From Citrobacter freundii (lineage in GTDB: Bacteria > Bacteroidota > Bacteroidia > Chitinophagales > Chitinophagaceae), in contig QFQQ01000147.1 of NCBI GenBank assembly GCA_003243445.1, forward strand, positions 1 to 5,987: a DNA stretch of 5,987 nt, read 5' to 3'. This document shows positions 1-5,987 of this stretch, piece by piece. Position 1 is the stretch's first letter. Every line of letters begins with the position of its first letter. A model generated the notes under the pieces. That model was not told where the DNA came from. It ran no database searches and saw only the letters and a list, made by a program, of their open reading frames with translations. Both the position numbers and the translations under genes were made by a program.

Positions 1-1466
1 GCTGCATCCTTCTGATATCTCCAGAAGTACTATTTGTCGATACTGTTGACCCTCTACCATGCAGCAGCCGCATCCGTATTGAAGGTAAATGGGTGGAATA
101 CCTGACCGGGAGGCCAAACCAGCCAAAACTCGTCGAAAGCGAACCCTACATTGGTCAGAAGCCGGTTCCGTCAACCGGAATACCGAATGAGGTCGACCGC
201 TCAGTTTTACAGGGCGGAACAATCATTGCTGATGAACAGGAATCTCCACTGGAGAGTATTTTTGGAAACCGACAGGTTACGCCGGAAAACGCCCACGAAC
301 TGCTGCATAAGCTCAATCTGCTTTCTGATGAGGACTACAATCGTGTAAAGGAAAGAAATACCAGTACCAAAAATCAAAAAGATTGTCTGGATGACACTAA
401 TTCACCAACAACTGAGCTGGCGGGCAGCGGGGAATCAAAAGGGCTCAAAGATAATCAACCAAAGCCAGTGTCGGAGAATAATGAACCCAAGCGCCGTCTT
501 TCCCTCAAAGAAACCCTGGCATCGGCACAAACAGAGATTGAGTTCTCTGTACCCAGTTCACTTATAAAAGAACCAAACCATAAAACTCTGAACGAAACCC
601 TTGAGTTTCATTCAATCATCAACTCGTATAATAGCAACGAACCAACTTCAAGCGATGCATTGGATCAGACCCAGCCCTCACCTACCCGTCAGGCATTAAA
701 GGAAATTCAGCTGCACCAGGATGCTGTCGATACCGGCATTCAGTCTGGTGAGGTAATTGATGATTATTCAATTTACGAAGATTATGATTCCATGTGGCAG
801 GATGACGTGAAAGCTGATAACGATTTTGGTTACTCGGCTCATGCGGATACTTCGGCCAACATACCGGCTAACGTAAAATTTTACGATAAATTTAGTCAGC
901 TATACGTATCTGGTCTTGAAGCGGCCAAAGAATTTCTCGTTAAATATGTTACCGACCACTCAGACGATCTTTTCATTGAATCAGGCCACTTAATCATTGC
1001 TATTGATAAAGATTTTGATGAGCGTAATTATGCTCTGCTTCAGGACTCCAACTGGTTATGGCAAAGGTTTATGGAAGCCCCAGCCCAGTATTATTTCCAT
1101 CGTACTCAGAAGTGCTTATATCTCAGAAAAGAACTTAATAATGATATCGACTTGCTGATGGATGGGAAGTTTAACGATCTGCTTTACTCTGCTTTAACTG
1201 ATGTTTCTGATAAAGATTACAACATTACAGATTTATGCAATGAAATGATTTCAAAAGGTATGCTGAAGCGAACCTATTCTGGAGAGCCTGTCATTGCCGT
1301 AAGCGTTGCCTTAAAGCGACGTATTGCGGATGAACTCGGCATTGATATTACTCAATTGCAGAAGATTATGCTGATGCACTTTGATTTCTATTCAAAGACC
1401 GGTGTTGACTACATTCTTCCTAATAGTGAACGAATGCATAATCAAATGGTGGATAAAGATGAGTGA
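1..1466 (+). CDS. traI: TraI, MobH-type conjugative relaxase, C-terminal part (5' end outside window)
   Basis: The reading frame is open from base 3 to the TGA at 1464-1466, giving 487 codons. The GTG at 93 is not a real start: the frame upstream is open and reads on as protein (ends IRIEGKWVEYL), and no ribosome site precedes it. Relaxases of this family nick oriT and lead the strand into the recipient. The catalytic N-terminal domain with its HD-type metal-binding residues lies outside the window. What is visible is a polar, low-complexity linker (about bases 330-840, rich in S, T, N, E, D, Q, P and probably disordered), followed by a folded C-terminal part from about base 870. Its segment around AAKEFLVKYV to HLIIAIDKDF resembles the winged-helix-like C-terminal domain of TraI_2 proteins. 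The call rests on this resemblance and on the 8-nt overlap with traD, the usual neighbour. Assignment as TraI is good; the domain name is less certain because the sequence has diverged. Confidence 0.78.
   Translation, partial: CILLISPEVLFVDTVDPLPCSSRIRIEGKWVEYLTGRPNQPKLVESEPYIGQKPVPSTGIPNEVDRSVLQGGTIIADEQESPLESIFGNRQVTPENAHELLHKLNLLSDEDYNRVKERNTSTKNQKDCLDDTNSPTTELAGSGESKGLKDNQPKPVSENNEPKRRLSLKETLASAQTEIEFSVPSSLIKEPNHKTLNETLEFHSIINSYNSNEPTSSDALDQTQPSPTRQALKEIQLHQDAVDTGIQSGEVIDDYSIYEDYDSMWQDDVKADNDFGYSAHADTSANIPANVKFYDKFSQLYVSGLEAAKEFLVKYVTDHSDDLFIESGHLIIAIDKDFDERNYALLQDSNWLWQRFMEAPAQYYFHRTQKCLYLRKELNNDIDLLMDGKFNDLLYSALTDVSDKDYNITDLCNEMISKGMLKRTYSGEPVIAVSVALKRRIADELGIDITQLQKIMLMHFDFYSKTGVDYILPNSERMHNQMVDKDE
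1448..1453 (+). promoter_or_regulatory. Ribosome binding site of traD, inside the end of traI
   Basis: GGTGGA lies 5 nt before the ATG at 1459. It decides the traD start: the frame is open further upstream to an ATG at 1381, but that would overlap traI by 86 nt, has no comparable site and would add 26 residues. The 1459 start gives the short overlap expected for translational coupling. Confidence 0.65.
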
Positions 1467-3435
1467 GTGGAAATATAACTTACGTTGGCGCACAAATTTT
1501 GAAGGCCTTGAGACTCTTGGTTGGACAGCAGGTATAGCCGCAACTATCGGGGTTAATACACTGTTTAACATGCCATCTCTACCCTGTTACCTCTCAGTTG
1601 CAGTCCAGGCTGCTTATGGTATTCGTAGTCTCCCGGCAGCATGGGATATTTATACGCACAAACGCCGCCTGAAGCGAAAACCAAAACCACTCGTAATGGA
1701 CATGAAATCATTTATCGAACAGATGATTCGTGAGCCTGACAGCTATCTTATTTGCAGAGGCTTTGAGTGGGGCCAGAATGAGGGTCAACTGGCATCTGAG
1801 TTGATAAAGCGTGACATAAAGAAATTTGTAGCCAAACCATCCAAAAATTTTATGGGCCTCGGCTGGATTCATGCGCTAGGTAAAAAAAACGAATGGATCG
1901 GAATTTCTGAAGAACTTTTATCGTTGCATACGCTTATAACTGGCACAACCGGCTCAGGCAAAACAACATATTTTAAACTACTTATTCTTCAAGCCGCACT
2001 AAAAAAACAACCACTAATCCTCATTGACCCCAAAAATGATGAAGAACTGGCTGAATGGATGAAGTTCTGTCTGGAATTGGTGGATCGCTCAACGAAATAT
2101 AATTACGTTTCATTGGCGCATCCTGAAAAATCAGCTCGAATATCTCCAATTACTAACTACACTCAGGCTGGCGAGGTAGCTAACAGAATTACATCGGTTA
2201 TTCAACGTGCTGATAGTACGAGCGATCCGTTTGTTTCATTTGGTATTATGTCATTAACTACGGTTGTTGAGCTGATGAAAATCTGTGAAATCAAACCGAC
2301 TTTACGCAATATTAAATCACAACTGAGTGCTGACATCTCTTCATTAGCATCTCTATTGATTATGGCCATCACTAAATTCGGCCACAAGACTTTAGGAGAG
2401 TCCGATTTCGACATTATTTTACAGGCGAAAATTGACCGTTACTCGTCTAAAATTAAAGGCCCAAAAGAAATAGCAGAAATATGTGCAGACATTTACCGAA
2501 ATGACATTAAAGGTAATAAAGGGAAAGGCGATACTTCAATTGAAGCCGGTATTGATATGTTCGGTCATCAGCGCGAACACTTCCAGAAAATGATTCTGAA
2601 CGTGATGCCAATTCTTAGTCAACTAACTCAAGGGTTTATGTCAGAGTTGTTATCCCCTGACAGTGCTGATGAAGATGAACTGAATGATACTCGTCCAATT
2701 TCGAATATTCAGGATATCATCACTACCGGGGGAATGTTGTATTTGGGGTTAAATTCCCTTGCAGATGCTGAGACTGGATCTGCGGTCGGTTCTATTTTCC
2801 TGTCTGATATAACATCTGTTAGCTCGACTGTGTACAATTTTTTAAAACCTGGTGGTCAGGACTTGGCTTCTGTAATGGTGTTAATCGATGAAGCAGCTGA
2901 AGTTATTAATGACCAAGTTATTAAAATGTTGAATAAAACCCGTGGTGCTGGGTTCCGCTTATTTATTTCGTCGCAATCGACTTCCGACTTCGAAGCCCGT
3001 CTCGGTTCAGAAGCCAAAATGAAGCAGGTTATAACCAATACGAACCACTTTACGGCGCTACGCACACCAGATCCTGATGCCCAGGAAGCAGTCATGAAAC
3101 GAGTACCACCGACAAAGTTCAAATATATTATGCGTGGTCATGGCTCCAGCGCAGGTGCAGATCCTGAACAAATCACCGGCAGTGTCGGGGAACGATTGAT
3201 GGAGGAAGAAGGCGAGTTATTTCAATCTCAACTGCTAGGTTGGTTACCCAACCTCGAATGCATGGCCATAAATCAGGCTAATAAAATAGTAAAAGGTAAA
3301 GTCCCCGTCATATTAATGCCGAGGAATGAGTCCGAGTTAAGCGATGTCCGAACTATCGCTAAAAAGTACCTTTCAATCTACGAACGTCAACAAAAGGTTC
3401 GTGGTGAAAAATCACGTATCAGCGCCGAGGGGTAA
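1459..3435 (+). CDS. traD: TraD, type IV coupling protein (SXT/TOL-type conjugative coupling ATPase)
   Basis: This 658-residue protein is the inner-membrane ATPase that links the relaxosome to the type IV secretion channel and drives DNA transport. Two probable membrane helices lie near the N-terminus (about residues 17-36 and 41-60), followed by a basic patch (KRRLKRKPK). Walker A is GTTGSGKT at residues 162-169, followed by LILIDPKND near 187, a motif typical of TraD/TraG/VirD4 proteins. Walker B is VMVLIDE at 472-478 (D477, E478), and the sensor-like ISSQS has Q506. The length fits the SXT/TOL coupling factor group (roughly 600-650 residues). The start at 1459 overlaps traI by 8 nt and is preceded by GGTGGA, so translation is probably coupled. 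The C-terminal tail after about residue 625 is charged and may contact relaxosome proteins (inference). The family call is very sure; the exact subfamily rests on gene order and N-terminal layout. Confidence 0.95.
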   Translation: MSEWKYNLRWRTNFEGLETLGWTAGIAATIGVNTLFNMPSLPCYLSVAVQAAYGIRSLPAAWDIYTHKRRLKRKPKPLVMDMKSFIEQMIREPDSYLICRGFEWGQNEGQLASELIKRDIKKFVAKPSKNFMGLGWIHALGKKNEWIGISEELLSLHTLITGTTGSGKTTYFKLLILQAALKKQPLILIDPKNDEELAEWMKFCLELVDRSTKYNYVSLAHPEKSARISPITNYTQAGEVANRITSVIQRADSTSDPFVSFGIMSLTTVVELMKICEIKPTLRNIKSQLSADISSLASLLIMAITKFGHKTLGESDFDIILQAKIDRYSSKIKGPKEIAEICADIYRNDIKGNKGKGDTSIEAGIDMFGHQREHFQKMILNVMPILSQLTQGFMSELLSPDSADEDELNDTRPISNIQDIITTGGMLYLGLNSLADAETGSAVGSIFLSDITSVSSTVYNFLKPGGQDLASVMVLIDEAAEVINDQVIKMLNKTRGAGFRLFISSQSTSDFEARLGSEAKMKQVITNTNHFTALRTPDPDAQEAVMKRVPPTKFKYIMRGHGSSAGADPEQITGSVGERLMEEEGELFQSQLLGWLPNLECMAINQANKIVKGKVPVILMPRNESELSDVRTIAKKYLSIYERQQKVRGEKSRISAEG

Positions 3436-3437
3436 AT

Positions 3438-3824
3438 ATGATTAAAACCAAAACTCTATTAAAGCGTAAAGATGATCAAGCCTCATATGACGGTTTGACC
3501 ATGATCTGGCCATGTGTTGATGGCATCACTGGGCAAATGTTAGCTCTACTGAAAACCCTTACTCCTGATGAACGCGTTGGTGCAGCAGTGAGCTCCGCTA
3601 TCAAAGCTTATCATCAGGACAACGAGCAGGAGCTGAATGACTGGGAGCGGCTTGCGATCTATATCATTGAGCTTGGCTTGTTCGTTTGCCGGGAACTTCA
3701 ACACACGTTGAATTTCTGTGAAATTACTTCACGGATAAATCTCCCGAGAAAGCTAACCAACGAACTGATTATCCAGGCTGGGAGGAAGGCGAAGATTGGG
3801 GATATCGAATGTCTGATAAGTTGA
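3438..3824 (+). CDS. Small cytoplasmic protein of unknown function between traD and the DUF4400-like gene
   Basis: I do not recognise this 128-residue protein. It is very probably real. GAGGGG (3427-3432) sits 5 nt before the ATG, the start is 2 nt after the traD stop, the next gene overlaps its end by 16 nt, and the composition is that of a normal soluble protein. There is no signal peptide and no convincing membrane helix. The N-terminus is basic (TKTLLKRKDD). The rest looks mostly helical, with a polar, acidic stretch near residues 60-70 (DNEQELNDWE) and a hydrophobic helix near 71-84. It has four cysteines (26, 84, 94, 125) but no paired CXXC or other metal-binding pattern. Its position inside the traI-traD block suggests an accessory part for the relaxase or coupling protein, for example an adaptor binding TraD. 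That is inference from position only. Confidence 0.8.
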   Translation: MIKTKTLLKRKDDQASYDGLTMIWPCVDGITGQMLALLKTLTPDERVGAAVSSAIKAYHQDNEQELNDWERLAIYIIELGLFVCRELQHTLNFCEITSRINLPRKLTNELIIQAGRKAKIGDIECLIS

Positions 3825-4459
3825 ATGAGGAAAAGTGGCCTAAGACGATAAAGACACTGATCATCTGGAGTTCGACGATTCTCCTTTTTATCTCTGTCTT
3901 CTTTCCGGTTGAGTATTTTAAGTCTAATGCTCTGAAAGAAATCGCATGGGGTCATAAAATGATAGGCGAAAAAGATTTCGTCATGGTATTGCAAAAGGCT
4001 CGCGACAATTATACTGAAGCATTTGTAAATACGGGGATTGATAAGGCGTTAAAGGATTTTTACCAGCTTCCTCCCAGCGACATGGCCAACCACGGCGGGC
4101 CACTGAAATACTTTGTTGGGCTTTTCCAGAACATTGCCGAGAACCTGAATTATTGGCTCTACATGATTATGTATCGTTTAACACTTGATATGTATTGGTT
4201 ACCGTACATGGCCGTGGTCATCATCCCGTCTCTGTTTGCAGGGGTAATGCGGTGGATGGCAAAAAGATATAACTTTGGATATGCCAGTCCGTTTCTTAAC
4301 CGTCGTAGCATGGTATTGATTGGCTGGGGTGTATATAGCGTTCTCCTGTCGCTTTTTATACCGTTACCTGTGCCTCCAATGATCGGGGCACTCATAATGA
4401 TAGTAATGATTCCTATTGGTTCATCTCTACTTATTTCAAACCTACCAAAACGTATTTAA
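3809..4459 (+). CDS. TraD-associated inner-membrane protein, DUF4400-like (equivalent position to TraJ of SXT/IncA/C)
   Basis: This 216-residue protein has one N-terminal membrane helix (about 16-34), a loop of some 80-90 residues that may be periplasmic, and probably three more helices (about 128-148, 167-184, 188-210). The stretch MYRLTLDMYWLP, followed by a helix and then R-x-x-A-K-R-Y-N-F-G-Y-A-S-P (148-161), resembles the pattern of DUF4400 proteins, membrane proteins often encoded next to traD in SXT/R391-like and other ICEs. Their function is not well defined; partnership with TraD is inferred from constant linkage. The ATG at 3809 is preceded by GGGGAT and overlaps the previous gene by 16 nt, implying coupled translation. 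It is the last gene before a strong terminator and so closes the first operon. Membrane protein and gene reality are sure; the family assignment is from recalled motifs and is moderate. Confidence 0.82.
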   Translation: MSDKLNEEKWPKTIKTLIIWSSTILLFISVFFPVEYFKSNALKEIAWGHKMIGEKDFVMVLQKARDNYTEAFVNTGIDKALKDFYQLPPSDMANHGGPLKYFVGLFQNIAENLNYWLYMIMYRLTLDMYWLPYMAVVIIPSLFAGVMRWMAKRYNFGYASPFLNRRSMVLIGWGVYSVLLSLFIPLPVPPMIGALIMIVMIPIGSSLLISNLPKRI

Positions 4460-4463
4460 CCTT

Positions 4464-4499
4464 AAGAAAAGCACCTCAATTTGCGGTGCTTTTCTTTTT
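4464..4499 (+). terminator. Rho-independent terminator after the traI-traD operon
   Basis: A perfect 12-bp inverted repeat (AAGAAAAGCACC at 4464-4475, GGTGCTTTTCTT at 4485-4496) encloses a 9-nt loop and runs into a T-tract at 4495-4499. It begins 5 nt after the stop codon of the DUF4400-like gene. On the opposite strand the stem is followed by AAGG rather than a T-run, so it should act mainly on rightward transcription. It separates two transfer operons. Confidence 0.92.
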
Positions 4500-4525
4500 C
4501 CTCAATATTTCATGTTTGTTAAATT
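4481..4525 (+). promoter_or_regulatory. Weak candidate promoter(s) for the second tra operon
   Basis: The 84-nt gap after the terminator should contain a promoter, but no strong one is visible. Candidate A is TTGCGG (4481-4486, within the terminator loop and right arm), 17 nt, AATATT (4504-4509). Candidate B is TTTCCT (4497-4502), 17 nt, TAAATT (4520-4525), with an extended -10 TG at 4517-4518. Candidate B would give a leader of only about a dozen bases. Each matches the consensus poorly at -35, which would fit activator-dependent expression or read-through. Confidence 0.25.
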
Positions 4526-4533
4526 AGCTGTGC

Positions 4534-4539
4534 GAGGTG
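4534..4539 (+). promoter_or_regulatory. Ribosome binding site of the 97-codon gene
   Basis: GAGGTG lies 4 nt before the ATG at 4544. A competing ATG at 4540 is in another frame and ends after three codons, so 4544 is the start. Confidence 0.7.
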
Positions 4540-4543
4540 ATGC

Positions 4544-4837
4544 ATGACTAATTCGAAACCATTTATTCTTTCTGCCCTGCTCTGCCTGACGTTTACCGTA
4601 GGGATGATTAGCTATTTGCTAATTTCTGATGTCCCAGAAAAAATCCGTATCCTCAATCAGAAGATCACGGCATCAACTTACCCTCAGTCACGGGATGTCC
4701 TGAACAAAGACATGGCTGAAATCATACTGCCCTATCTTAAAAAGCAAAAAGCTGCTGAGGCGTCTCAGGTCAAAGTCCAAAAGCCAAACGAAATCTATAC
4801 GCCGGAACAATTGCAGCAATCAAGAGGCTACAAATGA
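4544..4837 (+). CDS. Small single-pass inner-membrane protein coupled to the DsbA-like gene
   Basis: I do not recognise a family for this 97-residue protein. It has one N-terminal hydrophobic helix (about residues 8-27) and a polar, lysine- and glutamine-rich remainder that should face the periplasm. The tail is probably flexible, and a helical stretch near residues 30-70 could form a short coiled coil. Its only cysteine (C14) lies within the membrane helix. It is preceded by leucine, so this is not a lipoprotein signal, and the protein has no redox motif. It is the first gene after the terminator and its stop overlaps the start of the next gene (ATGA at 4834-4837), so the two are translated together. 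This suggests a membrane partner or anchor for the DsbA-like protein, or a small structural part of the transfer channel (inference from coupling). Confidence 0.8.
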   Translation: MTNSKPFILSALLCLTFTVGMISYLLISDVPEKIRILNQKITASTYPQSRDVLNKDMAEIILPYLKKQKAAEASQVKVQKPNEIYTPEQLQQSRGYK

Positions 4838-5652
4838 AAAAGAACATTTTGAACTCTCTTATATTTGGAATTCCGCTCATGGTTATGGTAAGCACGGCTG
4901 CATTTTTTACTTACCAAATCGATAGACAGTCCCAACTTCTTAATGACCTAGCGATCGTTGCTGAGACTCACAAGCCCGTAGTAAACAACAAAAGCGAACT
5001 ACTGGACGCATTTGCAAAATACATTAATGCAGCGGGCCTAAAACCTGAATCGCAGAAACAATCCAATGTCGGTTACCGGACTGGAAACAAACCCGATACC
5101 GCCTATGCGCCTTCTACGGACAACGAACGTATTTATGGGAACCCGGATGCTCAGTTCTATATCATTGAGTATTCCGATTTTGAATGTCAGTACTGCAAAC
5201 AACATTTCCCAATCGTTATGGATCTCGTGGATTCATCACAAGGGAATATTGCGATGGTTTTCAAACATGTTCCTGTTCACGGGCAGGCTTCCCGTACTGA
5301 AGCTTTAGCAGCGGAGTGTGCTGTTGAGCAGGGAGGAAATCCATCTTTCTTCCAGTTATCTAAAGCGTTATTCCGCTACAGCCAATCTGACGGGCACGGT
5401 CTTAGCGCACCGCTAGACCAAATCGCCCGCGAAACTGGTTTAGACCCGAACCGCTTACTTGAATGTATCAATGCGGCCAGGCCGTCCAGCAAGATAGCCG
5501 ACGACGTTCGTGAAGCAGGTCAGCTTGGTATCCAAAAGACCCCTACAAACATTGTTGTCTACGGTGATAAGTCAGCCATTGTTCAGGGCGCAGTAGATGG
5601 AGCAGGCCTTATGCAAATGATGGCTCAGCTTGCAGGCTCTGGTCAGAAATAG
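4834..5652 (+). CDS. DsbA-family thiol-disulfide oxidoreductase, membrane-anchored or exported
   Basis: This 272-residue protein has a basic N-terminus (MKKN), a hydrophobic helix at about 9-27, a polar, partly helical linker (about 30-98), and then a thioredoxin-fold domain of the DsbA/Thioredoxin_4 type (about 99-270). The active site is C118-Q-Y-C121 within YSDFECQYCKQHFP. The domain opening YGNPDA and the cis-proline loop KTPT (T236-P237) are typical of this group. The helical insertion between the two halves holds C162 and C211. The protein should act in the periplasm, making or reshuffling disulfides, here probably in cysteine-containing transfer proteins. The N-terminal helix could be an uncleaved anchor or a signal peptide; STA at 20-22 is a possible but weak cleavage site. 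Start: AAGAGG (4822-4827) and ATGA overlap with the upstream gene. Family is sure; substrates, and oxidase versus isomerase role, are inference. Confidence 0.93.
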   Translation: MKKNILNSLIFGIPLMVMVSTAAFFTYQIDRQSQLLNDLAIVAETHKPVVNNKSELLDAFAKYINAAGLKPESQKQSNVGYRTGNKPDTAYAPSTDNERIYGNPDAQFYIIEYSDFECQYCKQHFPIVMDLVDSSQGNIAMVFKHVPVHGQASRTEALAAECAVEQGGNPSFFQLSKALFRYSQSDGHGLSAPLDQIARETGLDPNRLLECINAARPSSKIADDVREAGQLGIQKTPTNIVVYGDKSAIVQGAVDGAGLMQMMAQLAGSGQK

Positions 5653-5690
5653 GCGCATTTTGTCGTCAATAAATCTGAAAAAATTCATAT

Positions 5691-5696
5691 GAGAGG
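5691..5696 (+). promoter_or_regulatory. Ribosome binding site of traL
   Basis: GAGAGG lies 5 nt before the ATG at 5702, so traL has its own strong initiation signal in the 49-nt gap after the DsbA-like gene. I saw no terminator or good promoter in that gap. Confidence 0.7.
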
Positions 5697-5701
5697 TCAT
5701 C

Positions 5702-5986
5702 ATGGAACCTGTTTATATTTCTCACTCGATTGACGAACCACCAAAGTTATTTTTTTGGTCGATTGATGAAGCCATGCCATTTTTCGTTGCTCTCGCGGTT
5801 GGGATTATCACTGGACGATTATTACCGATGATAATTCTGGGTGTTGTAGTTTCACGTGTTTATGGCGGTTTTCTGGCGCGAGCTTCTGAGAAATATTTTA
5901 TGCACCTCTGTTACTGGAAATTCGGAGTCACATTCGGTGGTGGCACTTTTGTACCTGAATCCTTCGACCGGGAGTTTATTGTATGA
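5702..5986 (+). CDS. traL: TraL, type IV secretion/pilus assembly membrane protein
   Basis: This 94-residue protein is of TraL type, a small inner-membrane protein needed for pilus assembly in F-like conjugation systems. Its length equals that usual for the family. The N-terminal part with the aromatic-acidic stretch LFFWSIDEAMPF (16-27), two closely spaced hydrophobic helices (about 24-38 and 41-55), and the C-terminal HLCYWKFG (68-75) follow the TraL layout, where an IDE motif and a YW near the end are common. It is complete: the TGA stop is at 5984-5986. The next gene appears to start within it (ATG at 5983), and the usual order after it is traE, traK, traB. Confidence 0.9.
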   Translation: MEPVYISHSIDEPPKLFFWSIDEAMPFFVALAVGIITGRLLPMIILGVVVSRVYGGFLARASEKYFMHLCYWKFGVTFGGGTFVPESFDREFIV

Positions 5987-5987
5987 A
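5983..5987 (+). CDS. Probable start of traE (only the first bases are in the window)
   Basis: An ATG at 5983-5985 overlaps the traL stop as ATGA. In F-type and SXT-like systems traE directly follows traL, often with such overlap. Only five bases are visible, so the identity is inferred from gene order alone. Confidence 0.4.

Noticed and set aside
93..95. GTG as the start of the first coding region
   Set aside because: The same frame is open from base 3 and reads as protein upstream, and no ribosome site precedes 93; the gene simply enters from outside the window.
1381..1458. 26-codon N-terminal extension of traD from an ATG at 1381
   Set aside because: It lies wholly inside traI in another frame and lacks a good ribosome site; the ATG at 1459 has GGTGGA and gives the usual short overlap.
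1882..1890. A-AAA-AAC slippery run in traD as a programmed -1 frameshift
   Set aside because: A -1 shift would meet a stop at about 1908, before Walker A, giving a useless fragment; no supporting hairpin or upstream Shine-Dalgarno site was noticed.
2202..3122. Minus-strand open frames at 2202-2414 and 2856-3122
   Set aside because: They lie wholly antisense to conserved traD sequence, including Walker B, with no protein-family features or plausible translation signals.
3698..4395. Minus-strand open frames at 3698-3994 and 4159-4395
   Set aside because: They are antisense to the 128-aa and DUF4400-like genes; their composition reflects the opposite strand's membrane-protein codons.
4583..4588. 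Lipoprotein signal at C14 of the 97-aa protein
   Set aside because: The residue before the cysteine is leucine, not G/A/S, so the lipobox pattern is not met; C14 is simply within the membrane helix.
5066..5308. Plus-strand open frame within the DsbA-like gene (and a similar one at 151-348 within traI)
   Set aside because: Both are out-of-frame shadows of well-supported proteins.
5653..5701. Promoter for traL in the gap after the DsbA-like gene (TTGTCG at 5660)
   Set aside because: No acceptable -10 lies 16-19 nt downstream; traL most likely shares the upstream transcript.

Overview
The window is part of a conjugative transfer (tra) region, all on the + strand and tightly packed. The gene order is relaxase traI (3' part), coupling protein traD, a small unknown gene, a DUF4400-like membrane protein, a terminator, a small single-pass membrane protein, a DsbA-like thiol-disulfide oxidoreductase, traL, and the first bases of what is probably traE. 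The order traI-traD-(membrane protein)-traL-(traE) is that of the MobH/F-type (MPF_F) transfer systems of SXT/R391-like integrative elements, IncA/C plasmids and their relatives. The traD start and Walker motifs, and the TraL-type protein, support this. The moderate-to-low GC content (by eye, low-to-mid 40s %) and good Shine-Dalgarno sites fit a gammaproteobacterial plasmid or ICE. The sequence alone does not tell plasmid from ICE, or name the host. No oriT, integrase, replication gene, IS, CRISPR or RNA gene is visible.

Layout: (1) Bases 1-4459 are one compact block. traI overlaps traD by 8 nt; traD is followed after 2 nt by a 128-codon gene; that gene overlaps the 216-codon membrane-protein gene by 16 nt. 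The block makes the DNA-processing and coupling part of the machine: relaxase, hexameric ATPase, and a TraD-associated membrane protein. (2) Bases 4460-4543 hold a strong Rho-independent terminator (12-bp perfect stem plus T-run) and at best a weak promoter. (3) Bases 4544-5987 start a second unit: a 97-codon membrane protein, coupled by ATGA overlap to a DsbA-like protein with a CQYC active site, then traL 49 nt later, then a probable traE start in an ATGA overlap. This second unit begins the envelope-spanning pilus and secretion channel genes.

Working model (inference): TraI nicks and carries the DNA strand, TraD pumps it, and the DUF4400-like protein and the 128-aa protein are probable accessory partners of that complex. 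The second operon builds the type IV secretion channel, and its leading DsbA-like protein probably helps fold cysteine-containing Tra proteins in the periplasm. No clearly new system is present. The least explained parts are the 128-aa protein, the 97-aa/DsbA-like pair placed ahead of traL, and how transcription restarts after the internal terminator.
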